Assembly (NCBI GenBank): GCA_024291935.2
Contig: CM044315.1
Location: 51,496,385-51,560,384 of the forward strand
Origin: Okapia johnstoni
Taxonomy: Eukaryota; Chordata; Mammalia; Artiodactyla; Giraffidae
Length of the DNA: 64,000 nt
Direction of reading: 5' to 3'
Below are positions 24,640-43,355 of the stretch, one piece after another. The notes under the pieces are model-generated. The model searched no databases. It was not told the origin of the DNA and saw only the letters and a list, made by a program, of their open reading frames with translations. The position numbers were made by a program, and so were the translations under genes. Each line of letters starts with the position of its first letter. The stretch's first letter is position 1.

Positions 24640-25870
24640 CTCTTTCATTTTGCTTAACTCTCTGCATTGGTTTGTACACAGTAGATGAAATCACCACCTT
24701 ACTCTATCTAAAGGAGTGATCCCATGTAGATGAAACTTGTCACTCAACCCACTCTAGCTCGTCCTTCAAATCTTTGTGTTTGTCCAATAAGCTATTATAT
24801 TTTAATAGCTCCTAGCAGATAAAGATGCTCTAAGACCTGCGAATCTCTCAAAGGGGAGGATACCATTATTTAGATTCAGGCTGACTGGAAGCCAGACCTT
24901 CACTCAGCAGCTTTAAAAGTATGCAAATATATACTCTCTTGTGGGACCACAAAACCAAGTCCCACTAGCCACCAGAATCAGGTAATCTAGGTGTCCCATA
25001 TGTAGCAATTGCAAAAATAGGAGCCATAGACAAGTCGTGCCCGACTCTTTGTGACCCCATGGATAGTAGACTGCCAGGCTCCTCTGTCTATGGGATTATC
25101 CAGGCACGAATACTGGAGTGGCTTTTCATTTCCCTCTCCAGGGGATCTTCCCGATCCAGGGAATGAACCGATGTCTCTTTACATCTCCTGCACTAGCAGG
25201 CAGGTTCCTTTACCACTAGTGCCAACTGGAAAGCCCAAGACAAGTGAACGAGCTCATTTCTTGGAGATATCAGTGAGCTGGTGCAAGGAAATGGAGATTA
25301 CCAAGGTGGTGTCCATAGCCAGTGTTCCTTGAGAGTAGTTTGGAAGGCCACAAATCTGAAGCTTGCCCCTCAGGCCAAAGCTCCAGGACAAGCAAAGAAA
25401 CATGTCTATTCAGATTCTCTGCCCATTTTCCAGTTAGACCCTTTATTCCAATTTTCAACTTAATCCAAAATTGTGGTCTATTAGAGTACACCCAAACTGG
25501 CAAGTCTGAATGATATGGCATATTTGGCTTGTTGTGGCTCATGTAGATAGCTGTCAGAGACAGGAACTGGTTGTTTCCCACCAGAAACTGATGCAATTTG
25601 CTCTTTATAATACTTTAAAAACAAATGAACTCAAAATTTCTGTGAATATAGACAGATGGGAACATGAATACTAGCATATTGGAATTGAGCATATAAGTAC
25701 TGAAAGGAAGGAGAATGTGACTTGTGACAAAGTTTAGTACATGAAATATTAATACTATAATTTCCCTAAGTATAAACAAAAAAAGTTGTATTCCTCAACC
25801 GCAACAGAAATTGGCTTTATCTAAACATATTTTATAGGAACAAAAGATTTAAGTTAAACTATGCTTCAAA
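24640..25870. other. Intergenic block with one SINE; otherwise unassigned, possibly old LTR sequence
   Basis: Outside the SINE at 25027-25245 the sequence is somewhat GC-richer than usual here (for example GCCCCTCAGGCCAAAGCTCC near 25365). The sequence appears to continue across the SINE. Frames of 60-108 codons occur on both strands but none is recognisable. An ancient LTR or retroviral-type remnant is possible; I cannot name it. Confidence 0.35.
25027..25245 (-). mobile_element. Bov-tA SINE
   Basis: A reverse-oriented SINE with its head complement at about 25225-25236 (AACTGGAAAGCCC). AGACAAGT occurs on both sides (25027, 25238) as a likely target duplication. Confidence 0.88.
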
Positions 25871-25875
25871 ATAAT

Positions 25876-26078
25876 GGGCTTCCCTCATGGTTCAGACAGT
25901 CAAGAACCTGCCTGCAACGCAGGAGACCTGGCTTCGACCCCTGGGTAGGGAAAATCCCCTGGAGAAGGGAAAGGCTACCTACTCCAGTATCCTTGCCTGG
26001 AGAATTCCATGGACAGAGGAGACTGGGGGGGCTATCCATGGGGTCGCAAAGAATTGAACATGACTGAAGTACTAACAT
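25876..26078 (+). mobile_element. Bov-tA SINE
   Basis: The head is GGGCTTCCCTCATGGTTCAG and the tail ends TGAACATGACTGAAGTACTA. Confidence 0.9.
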
Positions 26079-26079
26079 G

Positions 26080-28928
26080 AACAATGCAGCTCATGGTAGC
26101 TTAAAATATTTCTCCTGAAATATTTAACATTAACCTATAAGAATAATTTAGTTATTGACATGGATCAAGACTTGCATTTCATTCAGCTAAACAAAAAGAG
26201 CACCTGAAATGCTTTAGACAATTTTAAGCAAATTGATAAATATTTTTCCTTATTTTTTTTTTTTATTTTAACTCTTCCAGATTACATCAATGTTCCTAAA
26301 TTTGGGGTCTCCAAGTTGCTCGAGTCCAGAGGATATTTTGGTGTATGTGAACGGCACGTGTAGCACGCTAGTTATCAGCCATGATAGCCATACATATATT
26401 TTGCAGCAGGCAAATTTTGATTTTGGTTCTGTGCTAAATTTGGTAATCTTTAACAGAGGTACTATTGTCTAGACTCAGAAGATGAATGGATCATTGCTTG
26501 TGAGAAGTGATTCTGGATTCATTCCATCAAATTTTTGTGATTGTCAGCATATTACTTGGATTTTTGAAAATTTATTTCCACTTAATAAAATTAATACACA
26601 CTCTCTACTTCTGTTTTGTTTAGTTTGGAAGATAAATGCCCAAGGTAGAAGATAAGTATCAAAAGTTGCATTTTTTTCTATGCCCTTCTTGGTCATTATT
26701 AACTCATCAGTAAGTTTACACAATATATTTATTTACAAATAGCAGTTGTCCTTTACAAACCTTGAAAGCCTATGATTTAAAGGTTGTGATTTTATGAAGT
26801 AAAAATGATAAAGCAAGAGAAAATGTTCAATTTCTTACTTATTCATGCATGTGATTATCACATTGGTTGAGTTAGGTACAGTGCTGGTGGTACATGTGTG
26901 GTACTATATACCAAGGCATGCACATTAAAGGAGACACTGCCAAATTCTTGGAACAGATAACATTTCAAATCAATTAGCATTCATACATCGTGCAGAAATA
27001 TGATTAACGTGGTGACCACCAACTTCTCAGAAACCTCCCACTGATATTAAATAGAAGCCAAACACCTTCAAGAGATGTGATTAAACTAAGGCAAAAGTGA
27101 AACAACTTTATCAGGTAATAAAGCATCAGCATCCAACCTGCAGAACAAGTATCTGGTGGCCACAGCTTGAAGGTCAATCCAGGCAGCAGTGTGGTGGTGG
27201 CACTTGAAGAATATACAGCTTTATCAGTATCTTTGATAGCACAGAAGATGGTACAGGTGAAAACACATGGATCAACCACTCTTAAGTTGAATACTGCTTT
27301 AGAAAAGTTTGTCTCTAGATGTGAAGCTATGGAAAAGTTTTGCCTGTTTTTTAATATTTCATTTTTTTGTTCCTTTACATGTATTTGCAAAAGGGTTACA
27401 TGACACAAATCTATATAAGTGCTTTTCAAAAAGATTTCCAATAAATAAAAACGTCAAGTAATGAGAAAGGCATTGTATCTTATTTTATTGTCAGTGTTTT
27501 CTTTTTTAATGAAACATAAAATGATTTTTAATAACTGATGCTACCTTATATCAATTAGATTAGAAATATAGCAATGAATTTTTAATGAATGACACATAAC
27601 ATCCTCTGAAATCTCTGCAAGTAAATCAGTAATTGCTAAACAACAGCTACTGTGTATCTTTATTTTCCCCTTGAGAAGAAACTTGGAAAAAAATACACAT
27701 AAATATCATAATTGAGACTTGCTGGTAAGTCACTTCTGGTTTACCAAACAATTATTTTCATATTGATATGCTAATTTTATATTGACATATAAATAATAGT
27801 GGCACAGACCAGTTCTATTTCAATTTATTCATGTTAAAACACAAAACTCCTGACAAAACTTTTCTCTATTAGACTTTGGTATGAAAACATTTCAAATATG
27901 TGCCTATACCAAAATAAGAACACAGTGCTTAGAGTTCCAGCCAACTTTCATTGTCTTGAAGCTGTTTATCATCTATATATTTTCACAGTCATTCTATTTT
28001 TCTGGCTCCTTCCTGCTGTCTACCTTTTGTCCATCTACTGCTTCTCAGTATCATTACTAGTGTATGGTCAGAAAATTAAAAAATGAAAAGTAAAAATCTA
28101 TCCATCTGATAATTTTAATAGTTTTGTTAAAGGATTAATAAGGGAGGATGAAGATAATGTCTAAAATGAACTTATATGGTATCAGGGAATCCCAAATATT
28201 CCAACATTTTCCTATACAGATTCTTGAGTTTTATGTGTATGTATGCTTTCCTATAGATGAAACTTTGGGGAAAATTTTTAAGATACACAAACACAGGTTC
28301 AAGTTTATAAGGATAAAACAGCACATATATCCTTTTGGTTTCATTTGATAAGATTAATAAAAGAGATTTTTATCATCAATTTCAGAACAGTTTGTACTTC
28401 TTAATTAAGACTATCACAATAGCTTAAGCATTGATTTTATCTGTCTGCCACAGATTTGTTTCTGCAAAAGTACTTCTACATCATTTCTACAGTGTTTTGA
28501 AGACCCTATAGTATGGCATGCTTATAATAGTTCACCAGAATCAGATTAATGCACTTGAGGAGAAAACTGCCAGTGAATAGTTAGAACTTCATTGTAACCA
28601 AAGTCCAAAAGAAGATGAAAAACTTTAAAGGTATATTTAGAAGATCACCTTTAAGACTGTTATACTACTCTGTGAATAAATAACATTCCACAAATCCATC
28701 TTCATAAAAGAAAAGTTAAAATAGTGCTAAAACTTTAAAAACTCATTTTTCTGAACTTACAGCCCTACAATATTAATTTTCATTAAAAAACCATTTATAT
28801 TTTTGTTATTAATGTTATGCTACATCAATCATATTAATATAATTTTCATTAATTCACTTCAATTAAAAACCAACAGTCTACAGAAAACTCCTGCATCTGC
28901 AATTTTGCTCAATCAAGAAAGGCAAAGT
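26080..28928. other. Intergenic downstream of FPGT; two unassigned non-repetitive stretches
   Basis: This is mostly AT-rich unique DNA. At 26281 an acceptor-like pyrimidine tract plus AG precedes a less AT-rich 200-bp stretch. At 27004-27441 the minus strand has a 145-codon open frame, and the plus strand an overlapping 78-codon one. Neither resembles a protein I know, and no splice or start context supports them. FPGT 3' UTR may extend into the right part; no clear AATAAA on the minus strand was picked out. Confidence 0.35.
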
Positions 28929-29070
28929 ATACAATATTTGTGCTCAGAAGTTCAGTCGTGTCCAACTCTTTGCAACCCCATGGACTGTAGCCCATGAGGC
29001 TCCTCTGTCCATGGGATTTTCCAGGCAAGAATACTGTAGCGAGCTGCCATTTCCTTCTCCAATACAATAT

Positions 29071-29072
<2 letters not shown>
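28929..29072 (-). mobile_element. BovA SINE abutting the FPGT stop codon, 11-bp duplication
   Basis: ATACAATATTT is repeated at 28929-28939 and 29062-29072. Between them lies a single BovA unit on the minus strand, the same sense as FPGT. The right copy of the duplication overlaps two bases of the FPGT TAA stop (29073-29071), so the SINE starts 9 nt after the stop in the transcript and must form the start of the FPGT 3' UTR. Confidence 0.93.
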
Positions 29073-35895
<6,823 letters not shown>

Positions 35896-35954
35896 AGTTT
35901 CACCTTACCCAAGGCCGCCGAGGACTTCCAGGTATGCGGTAGGCGAGCACCGCA

Positions 35955-35963
35955 CGCATGCGC
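35955..35963. promoter_or_regulatory. NRF1-like site
   Basis: The palindrome CGCATGCGC is one base short of the full NRF1 consensus GCGCATGCGC on its left side. It sits about 60 bp upstream of the FPGT start codon, where NRF1 sites are usual in housekeeping CpG promoters. Assignment is by motif only. Confidence 0.5.
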
Positions 35964-36069
35964 CCTGGGACATAACCGGGTCTTGGGTCCGGTTTCGCGT
36001 CTGTCCCGCCCCCTGCGTGCGTCCTTCACGTAACCACGCCCCCGAAGCTCTCTGGCACGCCTAGGAAAA

Positions 36070-36215
36070 ACCAGGATGGGGTTAGCGGCGAGTCTCGCCC
36101 CGTTCCCCTAGCAACGGTCTCTGGAACGGAAATGGCCACCTAAAGATTTGTCCGACAGTGCCGGGTCTGGGCCGCTAGTTCCCAACTCATAAGGCATTGC
36201 AGCCCGCTAGACCCG
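36070..36215 (+). other. LRRIQ3: Probable LRRIQ3 5' untranslated exon 1
   Basis: A strong donor, CCCG|GTAAGT, sits at 36215/36216 on the plus strand inside the CpG-rich region. The first LRRIQ3 coding exon at 53951 is preceded directly by a splice acceptor, so an upstream non-coding exon must exist, and this is the best placed one. The left boundary is a guess; I cannot see the transcription start. Other 5' UTR exons could lie within the 17.7-kb intron. Confidence 0.5.
36102..36115 (+). promoter_or_regulatory. RFX-type X-box-like motif
   Basis: GTTCCC-CT-AGCAAC fits the imperfect inverted repeat bound by RFX factors (GTNRCC, 0-3 bases, RGYAAC) with one mismatch at the purine of the left half. 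The right half AGCAAC is perfect. It lies about 100 bp upstream of the LRRIQ3 exon-1 donor. RFX factors drive ciliary and testis genes, which would fit LRRIQ3. The motif match is seen; binding is inferred. Confidence 0.45.
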
Positions 36216-36359
36216 GTAAGTGGTTCAGTTTGGGCGACGAAATTTCGAGAATTCGCCAGCTTAAGGAAACGTCGAAACTACAGCCTATCTTGTAGCTCTC
36301 AAAGGCGATTCGTCCTTTGTAACGCGTGGTTCTTTTAGCCAGAAGCAGTTCCCAAGGAT

Positions 36360-36434
36360 CTCTTGAAACCAGTGAAGTTGCTCAGTCGTGTCCGACTCTT
36401 TGCAATCCCATGGACTGTAGCCTACCTCTTGAAA
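36360..36434 (-). mobile_element. Truncated BovA fragment near the LRRIQ3 promoter
   Basis: About 57 bp of BovA tail (GCTCAGTCGTGTCCGACTCT) lies between CTCTTGAAA repeats at 36360-36368 and 36426-36434. Confidence 0.85.
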
Positions 36435-36754
36435 GATAATCCCTGATCCTCGGATCGTCATCTGAAGCCATCTGCCCCATCCCCAATGTTCAGATACACA
36501 TTCTGAACTTTTAAAATCTGTATTCTCTTCAGGCAGCTTTGTGGCTTCTTTGCCCTTGCAGTTACTAGAGAGTGAGCCTCTCTACCCATCTCAGTTTTGA
36601 GATCACTTAATAGGCTTTTGCAAATTGTATAAACTTATGCAATCAGGTCCTTAACATTTGTGGTATTTTTGGCTGTTTCTTTGGTATCCTTTTGTGTATG
36701 AGATTAATCTAGAACTTTCAGTAGCATTCCTGGGAATAAGTCAGTCTTATTGGA

Positions 36755-37054
36755 TGTGTTTCTGTTGCTGCTGCTGCTGCTAAGTCGCTTCAGTCGTGTC
36801 CGACGCTGTGAGACCCCATAGACGGCAGCCCACCAGGCTCCCCCGTCCCTGGGATTCTCCAGGCAAGAATACTGGAGTGGGTTGCCATTTCCTTCTCCAG
36901 TGCATGAAAGGGAAAAGTGAAAGTGAAGCCGCTCAGTCGTGTCCGACTCTTTGCGACCCCATGGACTGCAGCCTACCAGGCTCCTCCGTCCATGGGATTT
37001 TCCAGGCAAGAGTGCTGGAGTGGGCTGCCATTGCCTTCTCCGTGTGTTTCTGTT
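36755..37054 (-). mobile_element. BovA2 SINE with perfect 12-bp duplication
   Basis: TGTGTTTCTGTT is repeated at 36755-36766 and 37043-37054. The body is a full BovA dimer in reverse with a (GCT)n tail at 36767-36781. It lies in the presumed LRRIQ3 first intron, antisense to that gene. Confidence 0.95.
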
Positions 37055-37099
37055 ACGTACTGATAAATAAGTTTATTCTCTTGTAAAGCACGAGTTTAT

Positions 37100-37240
37100 G
37101 ATGAGTTTTACAGATTCTTCTATTAATCTTTACACATGAGAAAGCTATGAATCGGAAAGAATAGTGACTTAGTCAGGGTCTCACAATTAGCAGTAGAGAG
37201 AAGATTTAAGCAGGATATTTCAATTCCAAACTCAGAAATA
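37100..37240 (-). repeat. MIR SINE
   Basis: CACATGAGAAAGCTATGAAT ... TCACAATTAGCAGTAGAGAG is a diverged reverse-complement MIR core. Confidence 0.6.
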
Positions 37241-39255
37241 TTCTACTGCACGATAAAGTTTAAGAAGACTGTCCTCATTAAAGTTTTCATCAGCAACTTA
37301 GACATTCAAGGGCTTACAAGTTACTACCACGAACTTAACTTAGTTTTTTCTTCTAAAGACTTAGCCCTGTTATTCAATTATGTACTTAGAAAGCATTTGA
37401 GTAAAAACGGAAATTACTCTCTTGTCGTTTTATTGTTTAAAAGCTTTCTTTTCTGTTAATTAAAAATGTGCAGTAAGAATGTTTAGAAAATATAGAATAC
37501 TTAATGAGGTGAGTAAATGAAAGGGAACAAACGGCAAGAGAGGAGGTCAGAGAGGTGACAACAGCCTAAATAAAGGGTTTTCCTTTACTGAGTGAAACAA
37601 AGCCATTGCTGAGTTTTTATGCAACTTCCTTAATGGTTGAAAAGAGCACGTAGAAATGTGAAAATAGACTGTAATGGAAGAAGAGGCAATGGTAGAAACA
37701 GGGAGACTTGTGTAGAGGCTTCTCCAGCAAAACACGTGCGAGTTGGTGAAGTCTTGGCCAGGATGGTAACAGTGGGGGTGATGAGAACTTGGTTAGATTC
37801 TGGATGTGTGTTTGAAGGCACAATTAATACAGTTTGCTAACAGAATGGCTCTGGAATGTGAAAGAAAGAGGAGTCATGGATAAACTTGAAGACTAGAGGG
37901 ACAATTGAAATGGGAAAGGCCATGGATTGGGAAGTAGAGGCAGTTATTGGGATAGTAGGGAGAGTTCAACATTTGGTTTTGTACACATAAAATACACAGA
38001 TATATATGTATGCAATGCATATGTAATGGGCACTTGTGTGTGTATGTGTTTGTTTGCATTATACATGAATTTGGACTTGGTGAGACAGGTCAGGGCTGGA
38101 GATATAATTTGGGGAGTTGTCAGCAGGTAGACGGAGTTAATTTTTAAATTATAGAACTAGATGAAGCCCTAAGGAAAGAAAGATCAATACAGCCTATTAG
38201 CTGAAGGATTCTGTTAGTACTGTATCAACTGTGGATTCTGTCCTTCCTCTGCCTTTTCTAGTTTCTTCAAATTTTTACTAATATTAATTTTTAAGTAAAA
38301 AAATGAAAAAAAAATGTTATGTATCTTTGGCAGTCGATTATACTGGTAAAAAAAGTTAATGGATTTTATTTAAGTTTATGTTTTATATAATTAGATAGTG
38401 TGATATAGTTGTTTAAACAGTCATAAGCTACAGTGACCAGAATAAAATATGTCGATACAGATTAGTAGTAACTCATTATTCTGTATAGAATGGAAATGAT
38501 GTGACTGATCTTGAGTTCCATATTTTAAAAGGCACATCAGACAAGCCAAACTATAATAAGTTGAAAAAAAGATATTCTTTGGAGGCATTTGGGCTTTTTT
38601 TTTTTTTCAATTGGAAGAGAGTATCTGAAGAAGTGCCATAAAAAGAAGTGAAATAGACTTTTGAAGAAATTTTCTGAGTTATAGTTTGCATACTGTTATC
38701 TTCACCTGTTTTAAGTGAGAAGTTTCATGATTTTCAGTAAATGTACAGAGTTGTGTAACTGTGACCTCAAACCGAATATAAATTTCCATCATCCAAATAA
38801 AATGTTTTGTGCTTATTTGTAATTAATGCCAGTTTACTTATTTTTATCACTATAGGCAAAACTATGAAGGTTGTGTGAAAATTGTTAAGAGACATTAAAT
38901 TTTTATTCTCCTTCATAAAAAGAAACTGAATCCAAATGAGGTCCTGGATTATGGACCATGGAGCTCAGGTTCATGGTTTTGGCCAGTTTATGCTGGGGTT
39001 CTCATCGTTTCTATTATTGAGTGTCATCTCCCTGTTTAACCACTCTTTCTCCTCTTACTCTTCCTGACGTGGAGTGGAAAGCAAAAAAATCTCTTTTTTT
39101 TACTGTTTCCTTTCTTTGGATTTTTTTACTCAGCTAGTCTGGTCTCAACCTATTCACTATTTTTTTCCCCACTGTGTCCTATTGAAAAATCTTCACCCCC
39201 TTTCTGTAGGGGAAAAGAAAACTTTCCCCCCTAACTTGTATTTTGCTTTCTTTAT
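37241..39255. other. LRRIQ3 intron, mostly unassigned
   Basis: No coding exon or well-defined repeat is recognised. Poly-T/A runs occur near 38300 and 38600. Confidence 0.45.
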
Positions 39256-39502
39256 TTTTTAAAGCAGTTTTAGGTTCATAGCAAAATTGAGAAGATGGTA
39301 CAGAGGTTTCCAATATACCCCACACGTGCATAGCCTCCCTTATTGTCGACATACCTATCAGAGTAGTACATCTATTGTAATTGACGAACCTATAATGACA
39401 CATCATGATCACCCAAAGTCTGTGGTTTCCCTTACAGTTCACTCTTGGTCTTTATATTTTGTGGGTTTGGACACAGTGTAAGGACATGTATATATTGATA
39501 TC

Positions 39503-39775
39503 GGAGAAGGCAATGGCAACCTACTCCAGTACTCTTGCCTGGAAAATCCCATGGACGGAGGAGCCTGGTAGGCTGCAGTCCATGGGGTCATGAAGAGTCG
39601 GACACGACTGAGCGACTTCACTTTCACTTTTCACTTTCATGCATTGGAGAGGAAATGGCAGCCCACTCCAGTGTTCTTGCCTGGAGAATCCCAGGGACGG
39701 GGGAGCCTGATGGGCTGCCGTCTATGGGGTCAACAGAGTCGGCAACAGAGTTGGACATGACTGAAGCGACTTGTA
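39503..39775 (+). mobile_element. BovA2 SINE
   Basis: Two BovA units, starting GGAGAAGGCAATGGCAACCT and, near 39645, TGGAGAGGAAATGGCAGCCC, end at GACTGAAGCGACTTG. Confidence 0.9.
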
Positions 39776-41885
39776 GTTTAACTCTCCTAAAAATCCTCTG
39801 TGCTCTGCCTATTCATCCCTCTCCCCAAATCCTGCATCTGCTGATATTTGTGCTTTAATGTTTTCCTTTCTCCAGAATATCATATGGGTAGAATTCTAAG
39901 TATGTAGCCCTTTTATATTGGCTTATTTCACTAAGTAATATGCATTTAATATTACACCATGTCTTTTCATTGCTTGGTAGCTAATTTATTTTTAGTGCTG
40001 AGTAAATACTCCCTTGTCTGGATGTACCATAGGTTATTTACACATTTCACTTTCTGAAGTATTTCTTGATTCCTCCCAATTTTGATGATGAGTAAAGCTG
40101 CTATAAATATACATGTGCAGACTAATATGTTAAATAAGCTTTCAACTTCTCTGGGTAAATACCAAAGAATGCACTGCTGGATTTTATGGTAAGAGTATGT
40201 TTAGTTTTTTTGAGAAACCAACAAACTGTCTTCCAGAGTGGCCGTATGATTTTGCATTCCTTCAAGAATGAATCAAAGTTCCTGTTGCTCTGCATCCTTG
40301 TCAGCAGTTTGTGTTATCAGTATTAGACTTTTGGCCATTCTAATAGGTGTGTAATGGTATCTCATTCTTGTCTTAATTTTCTTGTTCCTGATGACATGTG
40401 ATGAGAAGCAACTTTCATATGCTTATTTGCCACCTTTCTATCTTCTTTACTGAAGTTTGTATTAAGGTTTTGCCTTATATTTTTAACCTAGTTCATTTTC
40501 TTATTGTTGAATTTTGAGTTCTTTGTACATTTTTAGTGACTCCTTTATCACATGTGACTTTTGCAAAAGATTTTCTCCCAGTCTGTGACTTGTCTTCTTG
40601 TTCCTTTGGCATTAACTTTTGCAGATCATGTCTTTAATATTAAAGAACTGTAGATTAGAAAATATTTCTTTCATGGATTATGTTTTTGATGTATCTAACA
40701 AAATCATCATCATCCCTGACGTCATCTAGGATTTCTCCTAATGATTTTCCAAGAGTTTTACAGTCTTATGTTTTGTATTTAGGTAATACAGTCCAATTTG
40801 AATTAAATTTCCTGAAGGTATAAAATCTGTGTTCAGATTCCTTTTTTTTCCCATGTGGATGTCCAGCTGTTTCAGCACCATTTGTTGGAAATATATCTTT
40901 GCTCCATTGCAGTTGATTGTATTCATGTCTGTCTGTTTCTTGGTTCTCTATTCTTTTGCATTGATCTACCTTTTTTCTTGGCAGTACCATTCTGTCTTGA
41001 TCACTTTAGCTTTATAGTGAGTCTTAAAGTCAGGCAGTGTCATTTTTTCTAACTTTGTTCTTCTCCTTATCTTTATATAAAATTTAGAATCAGTTTGTCA
41101 ATATTGATAAATAATTTGCAGAGATTTTGACTGGGGTTGTCTTGAATTAAAAGGTAAATTGGGAAACTGACATCTTGACAGTACTGAATCATTCTATCCA
41201 TGAACATTAAGTCTTTCTGCATTCATTTATTCCTTGAATTTCTCATTAGCATTTTTGTTTTTTTTCTTGTGCATTTTTTTTTTCATTTACACAGAAATAT
41301 TTTGGTAGTGGTAAATGGAAATGATATTGTGTTTTTAACTCATTCATTGCTGGTATATAGAGAAGTGTTTGACTTTTGTGTTTTAACCCGCAACCTACAA
41401 TTTTGCTGTCATCGCTAAGTATTAATAGTTCCAAGAGTATTTGTGTATTCTTTTGAATTTCCTACACTGATGATCGTGTTATCTATGAACAGAGTTGTTG
41501 TCTGCACATTTTTCTTTTTTTTTTTTTTTTGGTCTCATTCATTGCATAAGCTAGTACTTTCAGTACAATGTTGGGAAGTAATGGTGAGATGGGACATTTC
41601 TAATCTTGGACTTCTTAGTGGAAAAGCTTCTTTTTTTCTCATCACTAATTATGATGTTAGCTGTATTTTTTTTAAAGAATCTTTATCAAGTTGAGGAAGT
41701 TCTTTCTATTCCTAGTATACTTAGATTTTTATCATGAAAAGGTAATGGATTGTGTCAGATGCTTTTTCTGCATCTGTTGATATAATCTTGTGATTTTTCT
41801 TTTTAGCCTGTTGATGAGATAGACAACATTAGTTGGTTTTGAATATTGTATATCTGGAATAAATCCAGCTTGGTGTTTTTGTTGT

Positions 41886-42434
41886 TGTTCAATTGTTCGA
41901 TCATGTCCGACTCTTTGCAACTCCATGGACTGCAGCATGCCAGACTTCCCTGTCCTTCACCATTTCCCAGAGTTTGCTCAAACTAATGTCCATTGAGTCA
42001 GTGATAACATCCAACCATCTCATCTTCTGTCATCCCCTTCTCCTCCTACCTTCAATCTTTCCCAGCATCAGGGTCTTTTCCAGTGAGTCAGCTCTTCCCA
42101 TCAGGTGGCCAAAGTACTGAAGCTTCATCTTCAACATCAGTCCTTTCAATGAATATTCAGGGTTGATTTCCTTTAGGGCTGACTGGTTTGATCTCCTTGC
42201 AGTCCAAGAGCATCACAGTTCAAAAGCATCAGTTCTTTGGCACTCAGCTTTCTTTAGAGTCCAACTTTCACATCCATACATGACTATTAGAAAAACACTA
42301 GCTTTGACTAAACAGACCATTGTCAGAAAAGTGATGTCTCTGCTTTTGAATATGCTGTCTAGGTTTGTCATAGCTTTTCCTTCAAGGAGCCAAGTGTCTT
42401 TTAATTTCCTGGCTGCAATCACCTTCCTCAGTAG
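41886..42434 (-). mobile_element. BovB 3' fragment
   Basis: It begins CAATTGTTCGATCATGTCCG (reverse of the tail) and extends about 0.55 kb into the RT C-terminal region. Confidence 0.88.
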
Positions 42435-42659
42435 TAGATGTATGATTCTTTTTCTACATTGTTTGGTTTGATTTATTAATTTTTTTTTAGGATTTTTGTA
42501 TATATTTTAATGAGAAATACTGGTCTGTAGTTTTGTAATGTTTTTGACTGACTTTAGTATAAGAATAATGGTGGCTCATAGAGTGAGTTAGAAAGTATTC
42601 CCTATGCTTCATTTTCTGAAAGAGATTGCAGAGAATTCATGTAACTTCTTCCTTAGTAG

Positions 42660-43148
42660 AAAGCAGAGACATTACTTTGGCAACAAACGTCCATCTAGTT
42701 AAGGCTATGATTTTTCCAGTGGTCATGTATGGATGTGATAGTTGGAATATAAAGAAAGCTGTGTGCTGAAGAATTGATGCTTTTAACTGTGGTGTTGGAG
42801 AAGACTCTTGAGAGTCCCTGGGACTGAAAGGAGATCCAACCAGTCCATCCTAAAGGAGATCAGTCCTGAATATTCATTGGAAGGACTGATGTTGAAACTG
42901 AAACTCCAGTACTTTGGCCACCTGATGTGAAGCGCTGACTCCTTTGAAAAGACCCTGATGCTGGGAAAGATTGAGGGCAGGAGGAGAAGGGGACGACAGA
43001 GGATGAGATGGTTGGATGGCACCACCGACTCGATGGACATGGATTTGGGTGGACTCCGGGAGTTGGTGATGGACAGGGAGGCCTGGTGTGCTGCGGTTCA
43101 TGGGGTCACAAAGAGTCGGACACGACTGAGCAACTGAATTGAACTGAA
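42660..43148 (+). mobile_element. BovB 3' fragment, opposite orientation to its neighbours
   Basis: It starts AAGCAGAGACATTACTTTGG and runs to the CTGAATTGAACTGAA tail. Confidence 0.9.
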
Positions 43149-43247
43149 ATTCCTTAGTATTTATTCCCTATTGAACCCATCTGGCTTGGTAGTTCTGTTT
43201 TGAAAGGTTATTTATTGTTGACTCAATTTCTTTCTTAGATATACACA

Positions 43248-43316
43248 TATTTTCCACAGTTTGTTGTGATCCACACAGTCAAAGGCTTTAGTATAGCCAG
43301 TGAAGCAGAAGTAGAT
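43248..43316 (-). mobile_element. Short internal BovB piece
   Basis: TTTGTTGTGATCCACACAGT ... GCAGAAGTAGATTTCT is the reverse of the BovB RT motif-A region (FxGYTKAFDCVDH). The same segment recurs in the copy at about 44395-44460. Confidence 0.8.
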
Positions 43317-43355
43317 TTCTTTTTTTTTCATATTCCTTTGTTTTTCCTTTGAGCC

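Larger units (their letters stand above)
35896..36270. promoter_or_regulatory. CpG-rich bidirectional promoter of FPGT and LRRIQ3
   Basis: This is the only CpG-dense stretch in the window. It lies between the FPGT start codon and a likely LRRIQ3 first-exon donor at 36216, about 320 bp apart. It holds GC-box-like sites (CCCGCCCC near 36005, CCACGCCCC near 36034), an NRF1-like palindrome and an RFX-like X-box. No TATA box is evident. Divergent CpG promoters of this type are common for human gene pairs, including this one. The transcription start sites are inferred. Confidence 0.82.

Noticed and set aside
1..28928. A first coding exon of TNNI3K on the minus strand
   Set aside because: The human gene order predicts it downstream of FPGT, but I saw no sequence matching its N-terminal exon; it probably lies left of the window.
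36704..37086. Opposed ~100-codon frames on both strands near the promoter
   Set aside because: Both are translations of a BovA2 SINE with clear target duplications; BovA2 gives such frames all over bovid genomes.
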